Positions 35,023 to 43,841 of a DNA stretch of 64,000 nucleotides are shown in pieces; positions within the stretch are counted from its first letter, which is position 1, and the number at the start of each line of letters is the position of its first letter. A model generated the notes under the pieces. It saw only the letters and a list, made by a program, of their open reading frames with translations. It did no database searches and had not been told where the DNA came from. The DNA lies in the NCBI GenBank assembly GCA_963777665.1, contig CAVZRJ010000003.1, positions 310,001 to 374,000 of the forward strand, given 5' to 3'. The DNA comes from Bog-756 sp963777665 (GTDB lineage Bacteria > Actinomycetota > Acidimicrobiia > Acidimicrobiales > RAAP-2). The position numbers were made by a program, and so were the translations under genes.

Positions 35023-37548
35023 ATGTGGAAGGTCACCTTCAAGGGACTGCTCGCCCACAAACTCCGCCTGGCACTGACCGCGATCGCCATCGTGCTCGGC
35101 GTCACCTTCATCACGGGGACGTTCATCCTGACCGACACACTGCACAACACCTTCACCACGTTGTTCGGCAACATCTACCAGAACATCGATTTCCAGGTTC
35201 GTGGCGAGGCGCAGCTCACGACGAGTGGCGCGGGTGCGACCCGGAACCCGATCCCCGAGTCGATCCTTCCCCGGATCCTGCACGTTCCCGGAGTGGAGGT
35301 TGCCGCAGGATCGGTCCAGGGCTCTGCCCAGTTCGTCTCCCACGACGGAAAGGCGATCTCGACGGGCGGAGCGCCGACCATCGGACTGTCCTTCGACCCG
35401 GATCAGCGGATCTCCCAGCTCCGGTTGACACAGGGACACGCGCCGACGACCCCCGACCAAGTCGTCATGGATGTGGGGACCGCGCAGAAGAACCACTTCA
35501 CCGTCGGGCAACGCGTCCGGGTCCTGCTGCTGGGCCCGACGCGCACCTTCACCATCTCGGGACTGGTGCGATTCGGCACCGCCGACAATCTTGCCGGCGC
35601 GACCCTCGCCGCGTTCGACCTCCCGACGGCGCAGGCAGTGATGGGGGAGGTGGGCCAGTTCGACGCGATCGACATCGTGACGGTGCCGGGCGCCGACAAG
35701 GCCTCGGTGCAGCGGGACATCGCCCGGATCCTGCCTCGGGGTACCGAGGTCGTCACCGGTCAGACGGTGATCAACGAGCAGACGAGTGCGATCGACCAGG
35801 CGCTTTCCTTCTTCTCGACTGCGCTCCTCATCTTCGCCTTCATCGCGCTCTTCGTCGGTGCCTTCACCATCTTGAACACGTTCTCCATCATCGTGGGCCA
35901 ACGGACCAAGGAGCTCGCACTGCTGCGCATCGTGGGTGCCAGCCGTCGGCAGGTCTTCCGCTCGGTGCTCGGAGAGGCGGCGATCGTGGGTCTTGTGTCG
36001 TCTGCCATCGGGATCGGGCTCGGGGTGCTCGCGGCCATCGGACTCGAAGCGCTCCTGCGGGGGTTCGGCATCACCCTGCCCACAGGGCCGCCGGTCTTCG
36101 AGACGCGGACGGTGCTGGTCGCGCTGGTGGTCGGGGTGGGCGTGACGGTCGTCGCAGCCATCAGCCCGGCCCGTCGGGCCGTGCGGATCTCACCGGTTGC
36201 CGCCATCAGCGACCACGAGGGACAGCAGGACGTCTCGTTCCGGCGACGGTTCGTCTGGGGCATCTCGCTCGTGCTGCTGGGAGCCCTTGCGCTCGGCGTC
36301 GGGCTCTCCAAGCCGGCCATCGGGCTCGTAGGCCTCGGTGCAGTGGCCCTCTTCGTCGGTGTGGCCATGCTGGCCCCTGCTGTGGCCCGTCCGTTCTCGA
36401 GCGTCATCGGGCGCCCGCTCGCCCGGACCCGGGGCGTCGCGGGCAGGCTGGGCCGGGAGAACTCGATGCGCAGTCCCCGTCGCACAGCCCAGACCGCATC
36501 GGCGTTGATGGTCGGCCTGGCCCTCGTCTCCGCGATCACAGTCTTCGGCGCGTCGGCTTCGAAATCGGCAACCAGCGCCGTCGACAACGCAATCAGTGCC
36601 GACCTGATCGTCACCAACACGAACAACGCCGGACCAGGCAACTTCAGCCAGGCCGTACCCACGGCGGCGTCCGCGGTCCCCGGTGTCACCGCGACCACCA
36701 ATGTCTACGGTGACCAATTCGAGTTCCGCCAGTCGCTCGAGACCCTCAGAGCGATCTCGACCCAGGCACTGTCCCAGACCGTGATCCTGACCATGACCGC
36801 TGGAAGCGCGAGCGCCCTCGCCGCCGGCAACCTGCTCATCGACACCACCACGGCCAACTCCGACCATCTGGCGGTCGGTGACAGGGTCCCGGTGAAGTTC
36901 GCACTCACGGGACCCACCACCATGCGTATCGGAGGCATCTACCAACCGAACGCCCTTGTCACGAGCTATCTGGCCAGCGCCGCCTTCTTCACCGCCCATT
37001 TCCAGAACCCCCTGCCCGGTGCCGTCCTGCTCAAGACAGACGGGAGCGCTTCTGTCGAGCAGGCTGTCCAGCGCGCCCTGGGCTCCTTCCCGAACGTCCA
37101 GGTCCAGAGCCGAGCACAATTCGAGGCGTCGCAGACAGCCCAGGTCAACAAACTGCTCGGCATCATCTACGCGCTGCTGGGCCTCGCCGTGGTCATCGCA
37201 CTGATCGGGATCGTCAACACGCTCATGCTTTCGGTGTTCGAGCGCACCCACGAGATCGGATTGTTGCGAGCAGTCGGAATGAAACGACGCCAGATCCGCA
37301 CCATGATCCGGTCCGAGTCGGTGATCCTCGCACTCTTCGGTGCCATCATCGGCATCGTCATCGGAACGGGTCTCGGTCTCGCCCTCGTGTCGTCGCTGCG
37401 GTCACAGGGGATCACCAACACCTCGGTGCCGGTGACCAGCCTGGTGATCTTCCTTTTCCTGTCGGCCGTGCTCGGACTGATCGCCGCCAGCTGGCCGGCT
37501 CGTCGCGCAGCCCGGCTCGACGTGCTGTCTGCCATCGCCTCCGAGTAG
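35023..37548 (+). CDS. MacB/FtsX-like ABC transporter permease (tandem domains)
   Basis: An 841-residue permease with two FtsX/MacB halves. Each has an N-terminal helix, a large extracytoplasmic domain, then three helices: first half LALTAIAIVLGVTFITGTFI and FIALFVGAFTILNTFSIIVG; second half RRTAQTASALMVGLALVSAI and VVIALIGIVNTLMLSVFERT with the coupling segment HEIGLLRAVGMKRRQIR. The double-length form (10 transmembrane segments) is typical of actinobacteria. It starts one base after the ATPase stop and works with it. The substrate is unknown. Confidence 0.9.
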   Translation: MWKVTFKGLLAHKLRLALTAIAIVLGVTFITGTFILTDTLHNTFTTLFGNIYQNIDFQVRGEAQLTTSGAGATRNPIPESILPRILHVPGVEVAAGSVQGSAQFVSHDGKAISTGGAPTIGLSFDPDQRISQLRLTQGHAPTTPDQVVMDVGTAQKNHFTVGQRVRVLLLGPTRTFTISGLVRFGTADNLAGATLAAFDLPTAQAVMGEVGQFDAIDIVTVPGADKASVQRDIARILPRGTEVVTGQTVINEQTSAIDQALSFFSTALLIFAFIALFVGAFTILNTFSIIVGQRTKELALLRIVGASRRQVFRSVLGEAAIVGLVSSAIGIGLGVLAAIGLEALLRGFGITLPTGPPVFETRTVLVALVVGVGVTVVAAISPARRAVRISPVAAISDHEGQQDVSFRRRFVWGISLVLLGALALGVGLSKPAIGLVGLGAVALFVGVAMLAPAVARPFSSVIGRPLARTRGVAGRLGRENSMRSPRRTAQTASALMVGLALVSAITVFGASASKSATSAVDNAISADLIVTNTNNAGPGNFSQAVPTAASAVPGVTATTNVYGDQFEFRQSLETLRAISTQALSQTVILTMTAGSASALAAGNLLIDTTTANSDHLAVGDRVPVKFALTGPTTMRIGGIYQPNALVTSYLASAAFFTAHFQNPLPGAVLLKTDGSASVEQAVQRALGSFPNVQVQSRAQFEASQTAQVNKLLGIIYALLGLAVVIALIGIVNTLMLSVFERTHEIGLLRAVGMKRRQIRTMIRSESVILALFGAIIGIVIGTGLGLALVSSLRSQGITNTSVPVTSLVIFLFLSAVLGLIAASWPARRAARLDVLSAIASE

Positions 37549-37559
37549 CGATTGCGCTA

Positions 37560-39062
37560 CTAGAGGACCAGGTGCTCGTAGGTCTCCGGGTTCTGCATGT
37601 TCTCGGCGATGTGTGCCCGCTCCTCCTCCGGTGACTCACTGGTTCGCAGGAGGATCGGCGCGAGGACCAGGCCCAACAGGACGAAGCCGGCCGCAATGTA
37701 GAGCGCCAGCTGATAGCCCAGCGCAAAAGAGTGCACTGCACCGTTCCCGCTCGCGAGCAGCGACCGGGTGCGATCGGCGGCGATCGTGCCCAGCACGGCC
37801 AGTCCGATGGCGCCGGCCAGCTGCTGGGACACGTTGACGACACCCGAACCCAGACCGGCATCCTCGTTGGGGATCTCCGACATGCCGATCTGCAACAACG
37901 GCATGAACGACGCGCCGGCTCCTGCGCCCAGCAGGACGAAGGCGAAGAAGAGCTGGGGAAAGTAGCCCGCGTGTTGGCCGGCCGAGGCGAGGAGGATCAG
38001 CCCCGTGGCGGCGAGGAGCATGGCCGGGTACATGACCGGCTTCGGGCCGAAGCGGTTGACCAGTCGGGCCGTGATGCCGGCCGACATGATCGCCATGAGG
38101 ATGGCCTGGGGGAGGAACGCCAGCCCGGTACGGACCGGGCTGTAGTCGAGCACGTGCTCGAGGTAGAGGGCGCCGATGAAGAAGGTCGAGAACATGCCGG
38201 TGATGATGCAGCCGCGAATGACACTCGAGCCGGTCAGGGTGCGCAGCTTCAGGATGCGCAGGGGCATGATCGGGTTGGTGAGTCGCGATTCCAGGACGAC
38301 GAAGGCGACGAGCAGGCCGCCTGCGATACCCAGCGACACCAGGGTGTGGGGCGAGCCCCAGCCGTCGCTCGACGCCGTCACGATCCCGTAGATGCCGACC
38401 ATCAGCGAGAGGGTCACCAGCAGCGAGCCGACGACGTCGACGCCCTGTCTGATGCCGATGCCGATGTTCTCGACCACCAGGCTGCGGCCGAGCATCAGGG
38501 TGGCGATGCCGATGGGCACGTTCACGAAGAAGATCCAGTGCCAGCTCAATGCCTGGGTCAGCACGCCGCCGGCGAGGAGGCCGATGGAGCCGCCACCCAC
38601 GGCCACGAAGACGTAGGCACTCATGGCTTTGGCACGCTCGACCGGGCTGGGGAATTCGGTCACGATGATCGCGACGATCACCGAGGACGACAGGGCCCCG
38701 CCGATGCCCTGGACGAAGCGGGCCGCCACCAGCATGGCCTGGCTCTGGGCCGATCCGCAGGCGATGGACGCGAGGGTGAACACGGTGACCCCGGCCAGGA
38801 ACACCTTCTTGCGGCCGACGAGGTCGCCGAGCCGGCCCGCCATGAGGAGGAAGCTCCCGAACGAGATGAGGTAGGCGTCGACGACCCAGGTCAGGCCCGA
38901 CTGGCTGAAGTGCAGGCTGCGCTGGACGGCCGGAAGCGCCACGTTCACGATGGAGCCGTCGAGCGCGTTCATGAGCATCGCGAGGCAGACGACGACCAGG
39001 GCGATCCAGCGCCGCCGGTCGCCGTCGGCCGGGGGAATGGTCACATCAGCCTGGATAGTCAT
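37560..39062 (-). CDS. MFS drug exporter, DHA2 (EmrB/QacA) type
   Basis: A 500-residue, 14-helix major facilitator of the EmrB/QacA family. WIALVVVCLAMLMNALDGSI contains the D1-type motif LDxSIVNVALP of drug:H+ antiporters; motif A is GRLGDLVGRKKVF, and GGGSIGLLAGGVL matches motif C of exporters. It is divergent from a MarR repressor, and an inverted repeat spans both promoters. The ATG lies about 12 bases after a TAGGAT -10 box, so the mRNA is nearly leaderless. It probably exports a drug sensed by MarR. Confidence 0.9.
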   Translation of the reverse strand: MTIQADVTIPPADGDRRRWIALVVVCLAMLMNALDGSIVNVALPAVQRSLHFSQSGLTWVVDAYLISFGSFLLMAGRLGDLVGRKKVFLAGVTVFTLASIACGSAQSQAMLVAARFVQGIGGALSSSVIVAIIVTEFPSPVERAKAMSAYVFVAVGGGSIGLLAGGVLTQALSWHWIFFVNVPIGIATLMLGRSLVVENIGIGIRQGVDVVGSLLVTLSLMVGIYGIVTASSDGWGSPHTLVSLGIAGGLLVAFVVLESRLTNPIMPLRILKLRTLTGSSVIRGCIITGMFSTFFIGALYLEHVLDYSPVRTGLAFLPQAILMAIMSAGITARLVNRFGPKPVMYPAMLLAATGLILLASAGQHAGYFPQLFFAFVLLGAGAGASFMPLLQIGMSEIPNEDAGLGSGVVNVSQQLAGAIGLAVLGTIAADRTRSLLASGNGAVHSFALGYQLALYIAAGFVLLGLVLAPILLRTSESPEEERAHIAENMQNPETYEHLVL

Positions 39063-39074
39063 GATTTCGGGACT

Positions 39075-39112
39075 ATCCTACAGGGGTGATTGATGTGGCC
39101 GTCCCGTAGGAT
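39075..39112. promoter_or_regulatory. Mirror-image MarR operator overlapping both divergent -10 boxes
   Basis: ATCCTAC (39075-39081) and GTAGGAT (39106-39112) form an inverted repeat 31 bases apart, extended by GGG and CCC inside. On each strand the outward-facing TAGGAT is a plausible -10 box: for MFS at 39080-39075 and for MarR at 39107-39112. A MarR dimer on either or both arms would silence both genes. The binder is inferred from gene order. Confidence 0.6.
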
Positions 39113-39119
39113 GGGGACC

Positions 39120-39569
39120 GTGAACACTCGGGCAACCGCTCCGCCCACGACAGGGACGATCGTGCTCCTGAACCGGCTGGCCCGGGCTGTCTTCCTGCGC
39201 AGTTCGGTGGAGCTGGTGGGCATGAACCTCAAGAACATGGTCGTGCTGGCGTACCTGCACGACCACCCGGGCGTGTCGCAGCAGGTCATGACCGAGGACC
39301 TCTCGATGGACTCCAACACCGGCGTCCTCGTGCTCAACGACCTCGAGGACCTCGACTTCGTGGAGCGCAGACGTGATCCGGCCGACCGCCGCCGTCACAT
39401 CGTCGACATCACCGAAGCCGGGCTCGATGCGCTGGAGCGGGCAGAGGTGGCGCAGGGGACCATCGAGGACGAGATCCTCGGGGGACTCAGCGAATCAGAG
39501 CGGGTGACGTTCCGCAGGTTGCTGGTGAAGGCACTCGAGAGCCATCTGGCTCCCGCGCGGGATGGCTGA
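39120..39569 (+). CDS. MarR-family transcriptional regulator
   Basis: A 149-residue winged-helix regulator. The HTH lies in HPGVSQQVMTEDLSMDSNTGVLVLNDLEDLDFVER and the wing in RRDPADRRRHIVDITEAG, the most typical MarR signature. GTG 39120 sits 7 bases after the -10 box TAGGAT and would be leaderless; ATG 39111 overlaps that box and is less likely. It is divergent from an MFS exporter and probably represses it until a drug binds. Confidence 0.86.
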   Translation: MNTRATAPPTTGTIVLLNRLARAVFLRSSVELVGMNLKNMVVLAYLHDHPGVSQQVMTEDLSMDSNTGVLVLNDLEDLDFVERRRDPADRRRHIVDITEAGLDALERAEVAQGTIEDEILGGLSESERVTFRRLLVKALESHLAPARDG

Positions 39570-39581
39570 GGCGCGCAGCCC

Positions 39582-40334
39582 TCAGGCCTTGAACAGGCCG
39601 AACGCCGCTCCCTGAGGGTCGGCGAGCACGGCGAAGCGTCCGGTGCCCGGGATGCCCGTGGGCTCGACCAGCACTGTCGCCCCGAGGGCGGTGGCCTTGG
39701 TGGCATCGGCGTCGACGTCGGTTGCTCCGAAGTAGACGAGCCAGTGATCGGGGAGATCGGCGGGCATGCCAGGAGGGCGGGGCATCACCCCGCAGACGGT
39801 GCGGCCGGCCACCTGTCCCTCCGCGTACTCGTCGGCTCCCCCCCATCCCCAACCGAACACGTCGGAGTAGAACGCCTTCGATTTCGCCAGATCCGAGGTT
39901 GCCAGCTCGCCCCAGACGAAGGTGCCGGCCTCGTTGACGAGCTGCGCCCCGATGTGGTCCTGCGGCTGCCAGGCTGCGATGACTGCGCCGGTCGTGTCCT
40001 GGAAGATGGCCATGCGACCGGCGGTCATGACGTCCATCGGCTCGACGATGACCGTCGCGCCGGCGGACTTGGCCTTCTGGGCAACGACGTCGATGTCGTC
40101 GACGTTCACATAGGTCGTCCACCGGGGCGGCCCGGGATCATCCTGCGCCGGACTGATCGCCGCCACCTGTTTTCCGGCCTTGGAGGCGATGGTGTAGTGG
40201 CCCGCCTCCTCGCCCATGTCCTGGCCTTCCCAGCCGAACAGCTCGCCGTAGAAGGCGAGACCCGCTCTCGGATCGGCCATGCCGATGTCGACCCACGACG
40301 GGACTCCGTGCTCATAGCGCGTCTTCTCGGGCAT
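39582..40334 (-). CDS. Two-domain VOC family protein
   Basis: A 250-residue protein with two VOC modules. The first reads SWVDIGMADPRAGLAFYGELFGWEG through MAIFQDTTGAVIAAWQP, the second FVWGELATSDLAKSKAFYSDVFGWG through FAVLADPQGAAFGLFKA. The layout matches actinobacterial glyoxalase-like proteins such as the mycobacterial 27-kDa antigen family. Enzymatic role is unproven. It converges with MarR (12 bases apart) and is divergent from the riboswitch-controlled gene. Confidence 0.87.
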   Translation of the reverse strand: MPEKTRYEHGVPSWVDIGMADPRAGLAFYGELFGWEGQDMGEEAGHYTIASKAGKQVAAISPAQDDPGPPRWTTYVNVDDIDVVAQKAKSAGATVIVEPMDVMTAGRMAIFQDTTGAVIAAWQPQDHIGAQLVNEAGTFVWGELATSDLAKSKAFYSDVFGWGWGGADEYAEGQVAGRTVCGVMPRPPGMPADLPDHWLVYFGATDVDADATKATALGATVLVEPTGIPGTGRFAVLADPQGAAFGLFKA

Positions 40335-40509
40335 GTTGCCTCCTTCATGGAATCCGGCTTCCCGTGTGCACTATGGACGCCCCATTGGGCGGATGCAAGG
40401 GGCAATCCGGCCCGCCGGGAGGTCCGACTCCACTGCTCTCCGGGGATGGCTCGAACGTTCGGGAACTCCTCTGCGATCCACGTGCCGAGGGGTTCCCTTG
40501 CGCCGACCG

Positions 40510-40640
40510 ATCTGTTACGGTCACCGTTGCAACCCAAGCTGTGCGTCGGGGAAGCCGGTCGAAATCCGGCACTGGTCCGCAACCGTGGGTGACGAGCAGG
40601 TGGCTCGTCACAAGTCGGGATACCGCCGCACTGCTCGTTT
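40510..40640 (+). ncRNA. Cobalamin riboswitch
   Basis: The leader shows the conserved core of the cobalamin aptamer in order: GGT at 40519-40521, GGGGAAGCCGGT (B12-box part) at 40548-40559, AAATCCGGCACTGGTCCGCAAC at 40562-40582 split across helices, and AAGTCGGGATACC at 40612-40624. A variable hairpin (GACGAGCAGGTGGCTCGTC, 40591-40609) fills the usual P13-like position. Downstream, TTCCCGGG and CCCGGAA (40706-40726) form a hairpin that hides the GGAAA before the ATG at 40741, which suggests translational control. Binding of B12 would be expected to lower expression of the secreted protein downstream. Confidence 0.85.
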
Positions 40641-40740
40641 GAGTCCACACCCGTCGAGAAATGCGGCAGGGACTCGGTCGGCCACCGGTCCGCGTGATCC
40701 GTGGGTTCCCGGGTCGTTGCCCGGAAATGAGCGACCACCC

Positions 40741-42097
40741 ATGTTCCATCACCGTCTGATCGCGACCGCTGCCCTTGTCGGGGCATTGTCGTGCACCGTT
40801 GCCGCGGCACCGGCATCGGCCTCCGGAGCCGTCACCCCATCGGGGGCGCTTCCCTCGCTTCCCCAGGTGTCGTCCGCCCAGCAGGGGGCCCGTTGGTTGG
40901 CGAGCCAGTTGACCTCGTCCGGCTACATCCCGTCGACGAATCCCGGCCAGCCCGACCTGGCGGCGACCGCCAACACGGTCCTCGCCCTGGCCAGCGCCGG
41001 AGTCGATCCGACCGGGGTCCACACAGCCCTCGCCTACCTCGCGTCCCACGTCGACGCGTACGTGACGGTGGGCGGAAAGGACGGCCCGGGTCAGCTCGCG
41101 CTGCTGATCCTGGACACCCACGCGGCCAGCGGCAATCCGCGCTCGTTCGGTGGCACGGACCTGGTGTCCAGGTTGCTCGCCACCGAACGGAAGTCCGGCG
41201 CCAGCGCAGGTCTCTTCGGTGTGCAGAGCGCGACCTTTGACGGCGCCTACCGCCAGGGACTCTCGCTGGCCGCCGCTGGCCGGGGCCGGAGTGACGTCCG
41301 GCAGCCAGGTCACTGCCGCAGAGCGCTGGCTCGAGAAGCAGCAGTGCCCGGACGGGGGATGGACGAGCCTGATCACCTCGAGCAACCCCTGCAACGGCAA
41401 CCCGGCGGCCTTCGCAGGCCCCGACACCAACTCGACCGCGCTGGCGGTCGAGGGTCTCTCCGCGATCGGTGTGCTCGGGTCGACCCGTGCGGCAGCAGCC
41501 TGGCACTTCATCGTCAACGCCGAGGACGCGGACGGAGGGTGGGGATTCGATCCCAACACGGCGAGCACTCCGGGGACGACCGACCCCGATTCGACCGCGC
41601 TGGTCGTCCAGGCGATCCTCGCTCTCGGTCAGTCACCGTCTGCTGCGACGTTGGTCAAGGGAGCGGCGAATCCGGTCTCAACGCTGCGCTCCTTCCAGTT
41701 CACCTCCGGCGCGGGCAGTGGAGCCTTCTTCTTTGCCGGCAGCAGTACCCCCAACCTGATCGCGACCTATCAGGCGGTGCCGGCGATGGCAGACGTCAAG
41801 ATTCCCTTCGACCTCAGCATCACGACGCCGTCCCTTCCGAGCGGCCACCTCGGACAGCACTATTCGACCGCGCTCTCGGCGGGCGGGGGGAATCGTCCCT
41901 ATACCTGGCAGGTACGTCCCGGCTCTGGGTCACTGCCGTCCGGCCTCTCGCTCGACGGGTCGACCGGCGCCATCTCCGGCACGCCGACCCATGCCGGCAC
42001 CTCGAGCTTCACGATCGAGGTCCATGACACCAAGGTCACCACCGCGCCGATGACCGACAACGTCGCATGGAAGGTGCTCTCGATCACCGTCTCGTGA
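40741..42097 (+). CDS. Secreted alpha/alpha-toroid (prenyltransferase/squalene-oxidase-repeat) protein with Ig-like C-terminus, riboswitch controlled
   Basis: About 451 residues after ignoring one inserted base near 41280. A signal peptide (HHRLIATAALVGALSCTVAAAPASA) is followed by an alpha/alpha-toroid of repeats seen in DLAATANTVLALASAGV, DTNSTALAVEGLSAIGV and DPDSTALVVQAILALG, with two QW-like motifs, CPDGGW and DADGGWGF. The C-terminal 90 or so residues (LPSGHLGQHYSTALSAGGG, LPSGLSLDGSTGAISGTP) form a He_PIG Ig-like domain. Animal transcobalamin and intrinsic factor also combine an alpha/alpha barrel with a beta domain to hold B12. Control by a cobalamin riboswitch therefore suggests an extracellular corrinoid-binding protein. 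The catalytic acid motif of squalene-hopene cyclases is not seen. The span is 452 codons plus one base. Confidence 0.82.
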
Positions 42098-42102
42098 CCA
42101 GG

Positions 42103-42138
42103 ACGGGGTGGGGCCAGGAATCCCGGACCCCACCCCGT
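42103..42138 (+). terminator. Strong terminator hairpin after the riboswitch gene
   Basis: Five bases after the stop, ACGGGGTGGGG (42103-42113) pairs perfectly with CCCCACCCCGT (42128-42138), an 11-base-pair stem extended by two more C-G pairs around the loop. Only TTC follows, without a long T-run, as is usual in high-GC actinobacteria. It separates the toroid gene from the amidase gene. Confidence 0.7.
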
Positions 42139-42301
42139 TCGCCTCTACCGGGCTGCGTGGGACCCGCGCCCGACCCCCCGAGCGCTCGCCGGCTTGATTC
42201 AATGACCCGGTGACCGCACGCGCCGGCGCGAGTGCCCGGACCCCGCACCGCGTCGAACTGCAGGCCGACCGTCCCGGCGCCGGCGGAGGCTCCCCACGCT
42301 C

Positions 42302-43206
42302 GTGGCATGCGCCCTGGTGGCCCTCATCGGGGTGCTGGTGGCGCTTGTGGTGACCGGACTCCCGGTCTTGCACCAGGGGACCTCCACCGCGGGCACCCCC
42401 CTCGACCCCGCGGCGTTCTCGCCCGGTGCCGGCGTCGCCCTTCCGCCGACGGCCGGGGACCGCCACCAGACGGTCTTCCTCGACGCCGGGCACGGTGGGG
42501 TGGATCCCGGGGCCATCGGGACGACCAGCAGCGGGGCCACTGTCGACGAGGCGACCGAGATACTGCCGGTCGAGCTCGGGACGGCGACGCTCCTCCGTGC
42601 CGCCGGCTTCCGGGTGGTGGTCTCCCGGACCGCGGACTCCTCGGTGGTCCGCCTCTCGCCGGCCGACCTCGCGGGGTCGATCCTGAGCCTGCAGGGTGTG
42701 CATGACGATGCGGCAGCCCGGGACGTCTGCGCCAACCTCGCCGGCGCCGCCGTCCTGATGGGGACCTACTTCGACAGCGGCGGCACGTCGTCGGACGCCG
42801 GGAGCCTGACCACCTGGGACCCGGCCAGACCCTTTGCGACGGAAAACCGCCGTCTCGCAACACTGGTCCAGACGGACGTCCTGGCTGCGATGAACGCGCG
42901 TGGTTGGGACATCCCCGACGCCGGCGTGGTCGCCGACGGCGCAGAGGGCTCACTCGTCCCGACGTCCTCTGGAGGGGCGGTTGCCGAAGGTGCCGCCCAG
43001 TACGGGCACGTCCTGTTGCTCGGGCCGGCGGCCCCGGGGTATTTCTCCGCCCCGAGCCAGACGCCCGGGGCGCTCACCGAACCGCTGTTCCTGACCGACC
43101 CCTTCGAGGGTTCGATCGCCGCCAGCAACCAGGACACACGGTGATCGCCGAGGGTCTGGCCCGTGCCGTCGAGGCGTACCTCGGGCCGGCCAAGGCCGCC
43201 TCGTAA
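42302..43206 (+). CDS. N-acetylmuramoyl-L-alanine amidase (Amidase_3), frameshifted
   Basis: About 300 residues. After an N-terminal membrane helix (VALIGVLVALVVTGLPVL) the Amidase_3 fold begins with TVFLDAGHGGVDPGA, the zinc His in DAGHGG. VDEATEILPVELGTATLL holds the Glu, and FRVVVSRTADSSV follows. One base is missing near 43138: without it the frame stops at NQDTR; with it the usual end VIAEGLARAVEAYLG is restored to stop 43206. It cleaves the amide bond between muramic acid and stem peptide outside the membrane. The start is unsure: GTG 42302 gives a short N-terminus, and a frame from GTG 42210 could join through another shift near 42270, since RRRRRLPTLVACA precedes in frame. Confidence 0.75.
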
Positions 43207-43212
43207 CGAGGC

Positions 43213-43635
43213 TCAGCCGGCCTTTCGGGCCCGGCGGATCCTGTGGCCCCGCTCCCCGGTCGGGCTGGTGACCGCTGTGCCGTCGACAGGATCGGGGGCG
43301 GCGGCCCGCTCGCGGCAGGGCGTGCACATCCGGACGCCCTCCACCAACCTGGTCACGGCCACCTTGCCGCACTGCCGGCACGGCCGGCCCACGTAGACCT
43401 GCGCCTCGAGCAACGGACGCGACGCCGTCAGCTGGCGGAGGCGCTCCTGGACGTCCTCGCGCAGCTCGAATGCACCAGAGGCGGTGGGGTGGACGAGGCC
43501 CCAGTCGAGGAGCTCGTGGAGGAGGGGGGCGAGCCGGTCGAGCCGTCGCAGCTCCTCCCCGGTGACGGCGCGCTCTTCCGTCAGCGGCTTCCGACCCTGA
43601 CTGGTCACCGTCAGTCCTGCACCTTGCTGGGCCAT
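43213..43635 (-). CDS. Small zinc-ribbon protein of unknown function
   Basis: A 140-residue protein. The middle part (EELRRLDRLAPLLHELLDWGL, then FELREDVQERLRQL) is helical; the C-terminal part has CRQCGKVAVTRLVEGVRMCTPC, a CxxC-N14-CxxC zinc ribbon, and a basic tail (RGHRIRRARKAG). It could bind nucleic acid or act as a structural zinc protein. I do not recognise a family. ATG 43635 has GGAAGGGGG upstream. It converges with the amidase gene with six bases between stops. Confidence 0.7.
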   Translation of the reverse strand: MAQQGAGLTVTSQGRKPLTEERAVTGEELRRLDRLAPLLHELLDWGLVHPTASGAFELREDVQERLRQLTASRPLLEAQVYVGRPCRQCGKVAVTRLVEGVRMCTPCRERAAAPDPVDGTAVTSPTGERGHRIRRARKAG

Positions 43636-43841
43636 GGTGACCCCCTTCCGACTCGGTCCCGCAGCATCCGGACCCGACCTGGCTGCGTCACACCGGGCCG
43701 ACATCCCTCGTGTATCAACGCTGCTCCCATCATGACGCGGCCGGGCACCTTCGTACAGCGCGCGCGGCAAGAAATTCCGTCGACGGCGACGCGCCGTCAT
43801 CGTCGTCCACGAGCAACGACCGAGCCGGCCTCGCTGCGGTC

